Below, in pieces: positions 1-6,470 of a stretch of 12,156 nt of DNA. The DNA comes from Mageeibacillus sp. UBA3708 (GTDB lineage Bacteria > Bacillota > Clostridia > Saccharofermentanales > Saccharofermentanaceae): the NCBI GenBank assembly GCA_002371375.1, contig DFIB01000119.1, positions 1-12,156 on the forward strand, written 5' to 3'. Position 1 is the stretch's first letter. Each line of letters starts with the position of its first letter. Made by a program: the position numbers and the translations under genes. The notes under the pieces are model-generated. The model made no database searches, was not told the DNA's origin, and was given only the letters and a program-made list of their open reading frames with translations.

Positions 1-42
1 GTGATAGTCGTTTATATCGGAAGTATATCTGGCTTAGACAAA

Positions 43-405
43 TCACAGTCCCCTCACAGCGTCGGTCAATTGGCGGATATTATCCTTGTTACAGTGATAT
101 TCGGCAGCATCGTAAGCTTTCAGAAGATCGTCCTCATTCTTAGTGCGGTTCTTCATTGATTTGAGTTTCATCTTCAGCAGGGACATCATTATCTTGTGCT
201 TGCCGTTGAGCTTGTCTATGTCTTCGTTTCCGCAAGAAATCGAGATTTTTCCGAAGAAATTTCGGAAAGTTTTCTGATTCTTGCGGATTCCGTAAGATTT
301 CAAGATTTTCCGAATTTTCTTCGGACGAATTGCTGTTTTTCTTCGGAAAGGACAGTCTGCCTTCACTGTGGTGGTTTTGCAGTCCCCGTGAAGCTGCGAC
401 TGCAT
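43..405 (-). CDS. Doubtful small ORF, unknown function
   Basis: This 120-residue reading frame resembles no family I recognise. It is rich in lysine and arginine; residues from about 70 to the end look like an acidic and basic amphipathic helix (with the run NEDDLLKAYDAAEYH), which is the most protein-like part. The middle of the frame overlaps the inverted TTCCGAA/TTCGGAA motifs at 248-348, which suggests non-coding repeat DNA instead. There is no recognisable ribosome binding site upstream of the ATG on the minus strand. It could be the decayed end of a gene, or chance. The gene on the right runs the opposite way, so there is no operon support. Confidence 0.22.
   Translation of the reverse strand: MQSQLHGDCKTTTVKADCPFRRKTAIRPKKIRKILKSYGIRKNQKTFRNFFGKISISCGNEDIDKLNGKHKIMMSLLKMKLKSMKNRTKNEDDLLKAYDAAEYHCNKDNIRQLTDAVRGL
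248..348. repeat. Cluster of inverted TTCCGAA/TTCGGAA motifs
   Basis: TTCCGAA or its complement TTCGGAA occurs at 249-255, 261-267, 308-314 and 342-348, with a six-base match (TTCGGA) at 320-325. Two adjacent pairs make hairpins: TTTCCGAA / TTCGGAAA at 248-268 with a five-base loop, and TCCGAA / TTCGGA at 309-325 with a five-base loop. Neither is followed by a clean T-run, so a terminator role is not obvious. Together with 1-42 and 406-451, where I see nothing, this is most of what the first 450 bases hold apart from the doubtful minus-strand ORF. Confidence 0.5.
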
Positions 406-451
406 ACGGAATAATACTTATTCTTTTTGAGACAACCCCTTTTCATACTGG

Positions 452-480
452 TTGATAAATTATGGATGTTCCACTAAAAT
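452..480 (+). promoter_or_regulatory. Promoter for the AAA_14 ATPase gene
   Basis: TTGATA (452-457) and TAAAAT (475-480) are separated by 17 bases; each matches the sigma-A consensus at five of six positions. The start site would fall near 487, giving a leader of about 40 bases before the ATG at 525. The -10 box lies inside the motif ATGTTCCACTAAA (466-478), which recurs at 5530-5542. Confidence 0.6.
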
Positions 481-524
481 ACAAATAAGGAATTGCACTC
501 CCGAATTGTATGAGAGGTGATGAG

Positions 525-1739
525 ATGTACATTAAAAGAAGTCTTGAAGCAAGAGTTAAAGATATGGCAGAACACTTTCCTGTCGTTTTGGTTTGTGGAG
601 CAAGACAAGTTGGAAAAACCACATTATTGAAAAAAGTTGCTGAAGATAAACCCGATATTCAATATGTAACACTTGATCACCCGAGGATCAGGGAACTGGC
701 AAAAACGGATCCCGAACTATTTTTGCAACAATATTCTGCACCTGTTATTATCGACGAGATTCAGTATGCACCAGAGTTATTGCCGTTCATCAAAATAAAG
801 GTTGATGAGCAAAGAGTAAGCGGGCAGTACTATCTGACCGGATCTCAGATGTTTAATATGATGAATAATGTCAGCGAGTCTCTTGCAGGCAGAGTCGGTA
901 TACTATCCATGTATTCCATGTCCCGAGCAGAGATAGAAGGAAGAAATAGTGTCCCCTTTAATCCTTCTACAATTAGAAATACAACTTCAGATGACATTAT
1001 CTCTGATATTTTCGATAAGATACTTCGAGGCGGAATGCCCAAAATCATAAGTGATCCCGGATTATCTTTGGAAGACTACTACGGCTCATATATGCAGACC
1101 TATATTGAGAGGGATATACGTGATCTGGTTAATATAAAAAATGAGAGTAAATTCACAAAGTTTATATCTTGTGTTGCTGCAAGGACAAGTCAGGAAGTAA
1201 ATCTGTCTGATCTTGCCAAGGATGTTGATATCGATCGTAAAACAGCTGACAGTTGGCTTTCTATCCTTGTAACATCAGGTATAGTGGTTCTTCTAAATCC
1301 ATACTTTGGCAATACAATAAAGCGAATCGTTAAAAGACCTAAGCTTTATTTTATGGATACAGGTCTCGCTTGTTATCTAAGCATGTGGAATAACGCAAGG
1401 GCTTTAGAGTTGTCAGCGATGGCTGGAGCGATGTTCGAGAACTATGTGATTTCTGAAGTTTACAAGAGTTACGCCAATAACGGTATTGAGCCCAGAAGCA
1501 GGCTGACTTATTACAGAGATAATAATGGAAAAGAAATTGATCTGATGATAATAGAGAACGGAAAATTATATCCTGTGGAGATCAAAATGAACGCTGATCC
1601 CGGGAAGAATGCTCTGAAGAACTTCTCAGTATTGGCTTCTCTCCAAGAAGAAATCGCGGATGGGGCTGTTCTATGCATGTCATCCTCGGTCATTCCCCTG
1701 GATGCAAGAAATAGATTGATTCCTATTAAAGCCATATAG
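525..1739 (+). CDS. AAA_14/DUF4143 family ATPase
   Basis: A P-loop ATPase of the AAA_14 plus DUF4143 type, about 404 residues, close to the usual family length. From residue 1 at the ATG at 525, the N-terminal domain shows Walker A GARQVGKTT (about 25-33), Walker B PVIIDEIQ (about 73-80), a sensor-like YLTGSQ (about 103-108) and LAGRVG. The C-terminal part has the DUF4143 hallmarks YIERDIRDL, KLYFMDTGLACYL, and the PD-(D/E)XK-like pair GKEIDLMI ... YPVEIK. An ATG at 510 is in frame, but GAGAGGTG at 512-519 sits correctly for 525. Proteins of this family are widespread, often strain-variable, and their biological role is mostly unknown; I do not assign one. The gene stands alone behind its own promoter and is richer in A and T, with more AAA, GAA and TTA-type codons, than the genes that follow, which hints at separate acquisition. 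Confidence 0.9.
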   Translation: MYIKRSLEARVKDMAEHFPVVLVCGARQVGKTTLLKKVAEDKPDIQYVTLDHPRIRELAKTDPELFLQQYSAPVIIDEIQYAPELLPFIKIKVDEQRVSGQYYLTGSQMFNMMNNVSESLAGRVGILSMYSMSRAEIEGRNSVPFNPSTIRNTTSDDIISDIFDKILRGGMPKIISDPGLSLEDYYGSYMQTYIERDIRDLVNIKNESKFTKFISCVAARTSQEVNLSDLAKDVDIDRKTADSWLSILVTSGIVVLLNPYFGNTIKRIVKRPKLYFMDTGLACYLSMWNNARALELSAMAGAMFENYVISEVYKSYANNGIEPRSRLTYYRDNNGKEIDLMIIENGKLYPVEIKMNADPGKNALKNFSVLASLQEEIADGAVLCMSSSVIPLDARNRLIPIKAI

Positions 1740-1844
1740 TATTGATTCTACATTCCTATATCATAATTGTCGTCACATCGTCACTGTAACATCCGGGTTG
1801 ACAATACCATTTTCTATTGCGTGACGGGGAGGTCTCGTGCGCAT

Positions 1845-1873
1845 TTTACCGGTATTTACTGCAATGGTATAAT
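1845..1873 (+). promoter_or_regulatory. Promoter of the two-component/ABC gene set
   Basis: TTTACC (1845-1850, four of six) and a perfect TATAAT (1868-1873) are 17 bases apart, and the -10 is preceded by TGG, which fits the extended TGn -10 element. The start site would be near 1880, about 45 bases before the response regulator. A short inverted repeat, TGAAG / CTTCA, follows at about 1889-1900. Confidence 0.6.
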
Positions 1874-1924
1874 TACTTGGACCGGGTTGAAGTTCTTCAG
1901 CCAGATTACTGAATAACCGTGTGA

Positions 1925-2617
1925 ATGAAGATGGCAACAATACTCGTAGTAGATGATGATATTGCAATAGGCGATATGGAACAGACTGTTCTTACAAAAG
2001 CTGGGTATGAGGTTATCCGTGCATTCTCGGGTACGGAGGCAGTCCAGATCCTCATGAATGACAGGCCGGATCTTGTGCTTCTTGACCTGATGCTTCCGGG
2101 ACTCACAGGCGAGTCTGTTATGGCCAGAATAAAGCAGTCGGCCGGAGATATACCTGTTATGGTAGTGAGTGCCAAAATAGATGCTGACAGCAAAGTGAAT
2201 ATGCTTCTTGAAGGGGCCTGCGACTACATGACGAAGCCTTTTGACACCAGAGAACTGTTAGCCCGTATACGGTTGAGACTGATGGAGCAGTCACGGCAGG
2301 CCTTATCAGGCAGAATATATACTTATAGCGATATCAGGCTGGATGATTCAAGTCGTGAAGTAACGGTTAACGGAAATCCCGTGAAGCTTACGAGGACAGA
2401 ATACGGGATACTTAAGATACTTATGGAGTCTCCGGAGACAGTTGTTACAAAATCATCGTTGATTGACAGGGTATCTTCAGCAAATGAGGACTGTACTGAG
2501 AGTTCACTTAAGACTCATATGAGTCATTTGCGGAACAAACTCGGCGGTGCCGGCGGCAAGGACTATATTGAATCAATCTGGGGAATCGGATTCAAGATGA
2601 ATTCAAATCTCAATTAA
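1925..2617 (+). CDS. OmpR/PhoB-type response regulator
   Basis: A two-domain response regulator of 230 residues, normal for the OmpR/PhoB class. The receiver domain (about 4-118) has the acidic cluster DDD at 10-12, the phospho-acceptor Asp54 in LVLLDLMLPG, the switch serine Ser82 in VVSAK and the conserved Lys104 in MTKPF. The C-terminal winged helix (about 132-228) carries LTRTEYGILKIL and SSLKTHMSHLRNKL with the closing GIGFK wing. Either ATG 1925 or ATG 1931 could start it; neither has a strong Shine-Dalgarno sequence, so the choice is uncertain by two residues. It begins a set with an ABC transporter and a histidine kinase (4539), presumably its partner. In related systems the regulator activates the neighbouring transporter genes in response to a cell-envelope-active peptide; that is inference here. 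Confidence 0.92.
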   Translation: MKMATILVVDDDIAIGDMEQTVLTKAGYEVIRAFSGTEAVQILMNDRPDLVLLDLMLPGLTGESVMARIKQSAGDIPVMVVSAKIDADSKVNMLLEGACDYMTKPFDTRELLARIRLRLMEQSRQALSGRIYTYSDIRLDDSSREVTVNGNPVKLTRTEYGILKILMESPETVVTKSSLIDRVSSANEDCTESSLKTHMSHLRNKLGGAGGKDYIESIWGIGFKMNSNLN

Positions 2618-2679
2618 TTCTCAACCATTTCAGAATCTGTAACTGCTACAATCTAAACTAACATAGACCGGAGGATGTT

Positions 2680-3621
2680 ATGGATTACATTATTGAGACG
2701 AAATCACTTTATAAGAGATATCACAGGCATGAAGTTCTCAAAGGTGTGGATATTCATATCCCCAAGGGTTCGATCTACGGACTTATCGGTAAGAATGGTG
2801 CCGGCAAGACTACCCTTATGAGGATAATAACCGGGATACAGACGCCTTCATCAGGAGAGTATTCACTGTTCGGAGTCTCCTGTAATGACAGCGGGATATC
2901 ATCTGTAAGGAAGAGAGTTGGTGCAGTCATAGAATCTCCTTCATACTGCCCGGAGATGACTGCAGAACAGAATCTCAGGCAGCAGTGCAGATACCTTGGG
3001 ATCCCCGATATGAACGGCATCGGAGATATTTTGGAGACCGTGGGACTTTCCGGTACCAGAAAGAAGAAAGTGAAGAACTTCTCTTTCGGTATGAGACAGA
3101 GGCTGGGAATAGCCATGGCGCTGACGGGGAGTCCGGATGTGATAATTCTTGATGAACCGGTGAACGGTCTTGATCCCGCCGGAATAATCGACATAAGAGA
3201 GATGATACTTAAGCTTAACAGAGAGCGCGATATCACATTCCTGATATCGAGTCATATTCTTGACGAACTTGCAAGGATAGCTACACATTACGGGTTTATG
3301 GACGGCGGAAGGATCGTCGAGGATATATCATCGGAAGAGATATCAAGGAAATGCCGCAGGTATTATACTTTCGAAATGGATAATTTCGACAGTGCCGTGA
3401 GAATTGCCGAGGAACATGGGCTTGATTATAAGGTTGGAAGCGGAGAGATTGTTGTCTATGGGGATTTTGATCTTGATATGCTCCTGAACCGCTGGCGGGA
3501 TGCAGGGTGCCGCATCATCAATATCAGTCAGACGAACGAGTCGCTCGAGAACTACTATCTTAACCTTATCGGCGGTTCAGGTGAAGGAGGTGAGGCAAAT
3601 GATCAATCTCATGCGTGCTGA
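2680..3621 (+). CDS. ABC transporter ATP-binding protein, BcrA-like
   Basis: The 313-residue ATPase subunit of a bacitracin/lantibiotic-resistance-type exporter. It shows Walker A GKNGAGKTT at 37-45, the family-specific VGAVIESPSYCPEMT where a Q-loop glutamine is normally found (80-94), the signature NFSFGMRQR at 133-141, Walker B VIILDEP at 154-160 and the switch histidine His192 in ISSH. The C-terminal extension ends with NESLENYYLNLI, typical of BcrA-like ATPases. GGAGG at 2670-2674 fits the ATG. Its 3' end overlaps the permease start by 23 bases, so the two are probably translationally coupled and form one complex at the inner face of the membrane. The substrate cannot be read from the sequence; peptide antibiotics are the best guess from the family. 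Confidence 0.93.
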   Translation: MDYIIETKSLYKRYHRHEVLKGVDIHIPKGSIYGLIGKNGAGKTTLMRIITGIQTPSSGEYSLFGVSCNDSGISSVRKRVGAVIESPSYCPEMTAEQNLRQQCRYLGIPDMNGIGDILETVGLSGTRKKKVKNFSFGMRQRLGIAMALTGSPDVIILDEPVNGLDPAGIIDIREMILKLNRERDITFLISSHILDELARIATHYGFMDGGRIVEDISSEEISRKCRRYYTFEMDNFDSAVRIAEEHGLDYKVGSGEIVVYGDFDLDMLLNRWRDAGCRIINISQTNESLENYYLNLIGGSGEGGEANDQSHAC

Positions 3622-4525
3622 TCTGTACAGGGCAACCCGCAGCATAGTATTCTTTATCTGCCTCGGACTGGTGTTTGTAACTTCTGCCTGGGTGACCGGG
3701 GATATTATGGTTGAATACCTGATCCATTTTCAGGGTGATGTGATGAAGCCGACGCATCTGATGCTCCATGCATACAGTGCCATCGGCATTGTCAGCATAG
3801 CAGCCGGATTGTCAGCTGTTTTTATCACGGGCGGTGATTTTGACGGAGGCAACATCCGCAATAAGATATATGCGGGAAGGAGCAAGGCCGGGATCTATCT
3901 GTCGAATATGATCAATTCATTCTTCATAGCACTTATGTATCTGCTGCTTCATTTGACCATAGTTACATTGTGCTTCGGGTTCGGATTCGGATGGGCGTAT
4001 GCCGGAAGGTTCTTCGGATACGGTTACTATGTCAAGCTTCTCCTGATGAGTTTGCTTCATGCGGTTGCCATTCAGTTGTTCATGACATCACTGGGGTGTG
4101 CCTGCGCGATGACCGTTGAGAAAAAGTTTGTGGCACTCATCATATTTGCTGTGGTATTTGTACTGTTAGTTTACTTTAACGATGGCACCCACGAGTATGC
4201 TGTGGCAACGAATGAGACTATCGTTGGTTATGAAGCTGACTGGAGTCAGGGGGATGAGAATGTGATCCTGACAAAGCTGTACGAGGATGTTAATCCGTAT
4301 TTCAGCCAGGATGAAGTATTTAAGGTGAAATGTCTGATACTTGACAGCATAAGCGCTCCGTACCATGCATTAGGCACACAGCTTGTATATGCGCCGACAG
4401 CGCAGTCGGCTGTTTTCCCGGGGACCGAACTGATAATCTGGAGATATCCTGTAAGCGATTGCGTCATGACGATGATATTCAGTCTGTTCGGATATACAAT
4501 ATTCAAAAACCGGAACATGAAATGA
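3599..4525 (+). CDS. ABC-2 type permease subunit
   Basis: The membrane partner of the preceding ATPase, 308 residues. I chose the ATG at 3599 because AGGAGGTGAG lies just before it at about 3586-3595; a longer in-frame reading from 3500 would sit deep inside the ATPase gene and has no binding site. Six hydrophobic segments are visible: around RSIVFFICLGLVFV, GIVSIAAGLSAVFI, FFIALMYLLLHLTIV, LLLMSLLHAVAIQLF, VALIIFAVVFVLLVYF and a last one before the C-terminus. A polar loop of about 85 residues lies between segments five and six, probably outside the cell. The ending GYTIFKNRNMK is typical of ABC-2 permeases. Sequence divergence in this class is high, so the substrate stays open. Confidence 0.88.
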   Translation: MINLMRADLYRATRSIVFFICLGLVFVTSAWVTGDIMVEYLIHFQGDVMKPTHLMLHAYSAIGIVSIAAGLSAVFITGGDFDGGNIRNKIYAGRSKAGIYLSNMINSFFIALMYLLLHLTIVTLCFGFGFGWAYAGRFFGYGYYVKLLLMSLLHAVAIQLFMTSLGCACAMTVEKKFVALIIFAVVFVLLVYFNDGTHEYAVATNETIVGYEADWSQGDENVILTKLYEDVNPYFSQDEVFKVKCLILDSISAPYHALGTQLVYAPTAQSAVFPGTELIIWRYPVSDCVMTMIFSLFGYTIFKNRNMK

Positions 4526-4538
4526 TATCATTAGCGTA

Positions 4539-5423
4539 ATGGAAATCTATCTTATCATCGTTATATGCGTTCTGATCCTTGTTATCCTATGTCTGGCGGC
4601 AAGGATCATCTGCATGCACAGATCACTTGACAAAATGGCAGACGTATTAGGGGACATTATCGGAGCAGATACTAATGCCGTCATCACGGTTGATACAAGC
4701 GACAGGCACATAAGACATCTTGCTTCCGAATTGAATAAGGAACTGCGGCGTCTCCGCAGTGCCATGCTCAGATACGAACACGGGAATAATGAACTGAACA
4801 AGGCGATCGTCAGCATCTCCCATGACCTCAGGACACCTGTAACCGCGATAACGGGATATCTTGACCTTCTCGATGATGAGGAAGTCAGTGACGATGTGCG
4901 GAAATACCTGTCCGTTATCCGTGAGCGCGTTGAGGCGGTGAGATCGCTTGCCGGTGAACTGTTCAGGTATTCAGTAGTGATGTCGTCTGAAGATGAATTT
5001 AAGCCGGAGACTGTTGTGCTTAACAGTGAATTGGAACATGCTGCCGCGGTAATGTATGCGGCCTTTGCCGAGAAGGGGATAGAACCCGTTATCATCATCC
5101 CTGAGGAGAAAGTTATAAGGAACACAGACAGGAATTCGGTCAGGAGGATATTCTCAAATATGCTCAGCAATGCTCTGAAGTATTCTCAGGGCGACCTTAA
5201 GATCGAACTCCGGACAAACGGAGAGATATTGTTTGCGAATAAGACGGACATGCTGGATGCAACCGACGTGGGGAGACTTTTTGACAGGTTCTTCACGGTG
5301 GAGAATGCCCGTAATTCTACCGGTCTTGGACTGTCTATAGCGCGTACTCTTGCGGAGAGGTGCGGAGGCACCGTAGATGCGGAGCTGCGCGGCGGGAATA
5401 TTGTTTTCAGAGTAAAACTGTAA
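4539..5423 (+). CDS. Membrane sensor histidine kinase
   Basis: A compact 294-residue kinase with one N-terminal membrane segment (about 3-26, IVICVLILVILCLAARII) and no sizeable extracytoplasmic sensor. The H-box is SISHDLRTP with His95 as phosphorylation site; the N-box is IFSNMLSNALKYS with Asn207 and Asn211; the F and G2 boxes are FDRFFT and STGLGLSIAR (260-269). The usual G1 DxGxG box is replaced by LFANKTDML (231-239), a degenerate form seen in many small kinases that accompany BcrA/BceA-type transporters. It starts 13 bases after the permease stop without a clear Shine-Dalgarno site, which suggests coupled translation. Lacking a sensor domain, it may read the state of the transporter, as in Bce-type systems, and phosphorylate the response regulator at 1925. 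Confidence 0.9.
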   Translation: MEIYLIIVICVLILVILCLAARIICMHRSLDKMADVLGDIIGADTNAVITVDTSDRHIRHLASELNKELRRLRSAMLRYEHGNNELNKAIVSISHDLRTPVTAITGYLDLLDDEEVSDDVRKYLSVIRERVEAVRSLAGELFRYSVVMSSEDEFKPETVVLNSELEHAAAVMYAAFAEKGIEPVIIIPEEKVIRNTDRNSVRRIFSNMLSNALKYSQGDLKIELRTNGEILFANKTDMLDATDVGRLFDRFFTVENARNSTGLGLSIARTLAERCGGTVDAELRGGNIVFRVKL

Positions 5424-5449
5424 GAAGTGTCGGGCCGGGGAGGATAACG

Positions 5450-5698
5450 GTCATTAAGGTAAGACTGTGTTTAATTAATGCCCGGATGATGCCGCAAGCA
5501 GGATGAGTCTTGCTGCGTACGCAGTGTAAATGTTCCACTAAACAAATTTAGATGCACAAGTAGTCTGCGTACGCAGACAAAATGTTCCGGTAAACGCGAT
5601 TTCATTCACATGTTTACTGCGTACGCAGCAGATGTGTTCCGGTAAAGACGATTATATTCACAAGATTACTGCGTACGCAGCAGTCTTACCTTAATGAC
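5450..5698. repeat. 249-bp element with 18-bp terminal inverted repeats
   Basis: GTCATTAAGGTAAGACTG at 5450-5467 is the exact reverse complement of 5681-5698. Between the arms is the four-copy palindrome array. No coding frame of any length fits inside, and I see no clear target-site duplication next to the ends (GATAACG on the left, AATGGGG on the right). The size and ends resemble a miniature transposable element, but the internal periodic array argues for a binding-site cassette. It lies between the kinase gene and the TetR promoter and ends only 32 bases before the TetR -35 box, so it may influence that operon. Confidence 0.75.
5513..5680. repeat. Four 12-bp palindromes at exact 52-bp spacing
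   Basis: CTGCGTACGCAG, a perfect palindrome, occurs at 5513-5524, 5565-5576, 5617-5628 and 5669-5680: start to start is 52 bases each time. The 40-base stretches between copies are related but degenerate: units 2 and 3 agree at 29 of 40 positions, units 1 and 2 at 24 of 40. Best kept are TGTTCC(AC/GG)TAAA and AT(T/G)CACA. At about 10.5 bases per turn, 52 bases is almost five helical turns, so all four sites face the same way. The second copy has a longer palindrome, GTCTGCGTACGCAGAC (5563-5578). Confidence 0.85.
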
Positions 5699-5729
5699 AA
5701 TGGGGGTTATAACTGTTCCGATCTGCATA

Positions 5730-5758
5730 TTGACATCGTGTCAGAATGGAACTATAAT
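5730..5758 (+). promoter_or_regulatory. Consensus promoter of the TetR operon
   Basis: TTGACA (5730-5735) and TATAAT (5753-5758) match the sigma-A consensus completely with the optimal 17-base spacer. The start site would be near 5765. This is the strongest promoter in the window and is expected to need repression. Confidence 0.85.
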
Positions 5759-5776
5759 TATCTTGACACGATGTCA
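5731..5776. promoter_or_regulatory. Paired operator sites, probably for the TetR repressor
   Basis: TGACATCGTGTCA (5731-5743) and TGACACGATGTCA (5764-5776) are exact reverse complements of each other. Each has five-base arms TGACA/TGTCA around three bases, and both are followed by GAATG(G/A). The first covers the -35 box and the second covers the start site; their centres are 33 bases apart, about three helical turns. This is the layout expected for autorepression by the gene 30 bases downstream; that TetR binds here is inference. Confidence 0.75.
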
Positions 5777-5807
5777 GAATGATCATGACCGTATTGGAGG
5801 TACATGT

Positions 5808-6434
5808 ATGCCAATGGGTTCACCGGAGCGGACCGCCGCCAGAAGAGAGGAGATCATCAGAGCCTGTGAGAAGCTGTATCAGACGATGAGCTTTAAGGAT
5901 ATCACGCTTAAAGAGATCGGAAGTGAGACATCTTTCTCAAGACCTACGATCTACAATTACTTCCAGACAAAAGAAGAGATATTTCTGGCTTTATTCGAAC
6001 TTGAGTATGAGCGCTGGAATGAGGAACTTGAGAAGATAATTGACGGGAACATCCGTCTCGGCAGGGATGAGGTAGCATCAGGAATAGCACGTTCTCTTGA
6101 GAATAGACTTCAGCTCCTGAGGCTTCTGTCGATGAATAACTATGATATGGAATCCAACAGCAGACAGGAGTTCCTTGTAAGTTTTAAGCGGGCCTACGGC
6201 AAATCCATCAGTAATATCCGCAGGATACTTGATAAATTCTGCCCTGATCTGAGTGAGGATGACAAGCAGGGTTTTATCTACGTATTCTTTCCGTTTATGT
6301 TTGGAATATATCCTTATACCGAGGTGACTGAGAGACAGAAGCAGGCCATGGATACCGCCTCGGTCGGGTTTGTGTACCACTCGGTATATGAACTGATTTA
6401 TAAATGCATCATCAGGCTTCTCGGAGCTGCGTGA
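5808..6434 (+). CDS. TetR/AcrR family transcriptional repressor
   Basis: A 208-residue regulator. The N-terminal DNA-binding domain (about 12-58) contains FKDITLKEIGSETSFSRPT followed by IYNYFQTKEEIF, the classic TetR helix-turn-helix (about 33-52). The C-terminal two thirds are helical and would bind an effector I cannot identify. I chose ATG 5808 because GGAGG at 5796-5800 is correctly spaced; the frame stays open back to 5694, but that extension would include the promoter and operators, so it cannot be coding in the main transcript. It is the first gene of an operon with an aldo/keto reductase 36 bases behind, so it likely represses itself and the redox genes downstream until a small molecule, perhaps a reactive or quinone-like compound, releases it. 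Confidence 0.92.
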   Translation: MPMGSPERTAARREEIIRACEKLYQTMSFKDITLKEIGSETSFSRPTIYNYFQTKEEIFLALFELEYERWNEELEKIIDGNIRLGRDEVASGIARSLENRLQLLRLLSMNNYDMESNSRQEFLVSFKRAYGKSISNIRRILDKFCPDLSEDDKQGFIYVFFPFMFGIYPYTEVTERQKQAMDTASVGFVYHSVYELIYKCIIRLLGAA

Positions 6435-6470
6435 TCAATTTAAATATAACAGCAAAGGAGTGTGACAGAA

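Noticed and set aside
196..414. Plus-strand 72-codon ORF
   Set aside because: It runs through the inverted TTCCGAA motifs, has no ribosome binding site and no protein-like pattern.
2775..3236. 153-codon minus-strand ORF inside the ABC ATPase gene
   Set aside because: Antisense to all ATPase motifs, no binding site and no recognisable domain.
4547..5170. 207-codon minus-strand ORF inside the kinase gene
   Set aside because: It lies opposite a clear histidine kinase, has a Ser/Arg/Thr-rich low-complexity composition and shows no domain; it is an antisense shadow.
5513..5680. CRISPR array
   Set aside because: The fixed part is only 12 bases and the 40-base linkers are related to each other (29 of 40 identical between units 2 and 3), whereas CRISPR spacers are unrelated. 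No cas genes are nearby.
5450..5698. Ordinary insertion sequence
   Set aside because: There is no transposase frame and no clear target duplication; only the terminal inverted repeats fit, so it is listed as a repeat element.
5694..5807. Longer N-terminus for the TetR protein
   Set aside because: The frame is open, but this stretch holds the full promoter and both operators, and a good ribosome binding site serves ATG 5808.
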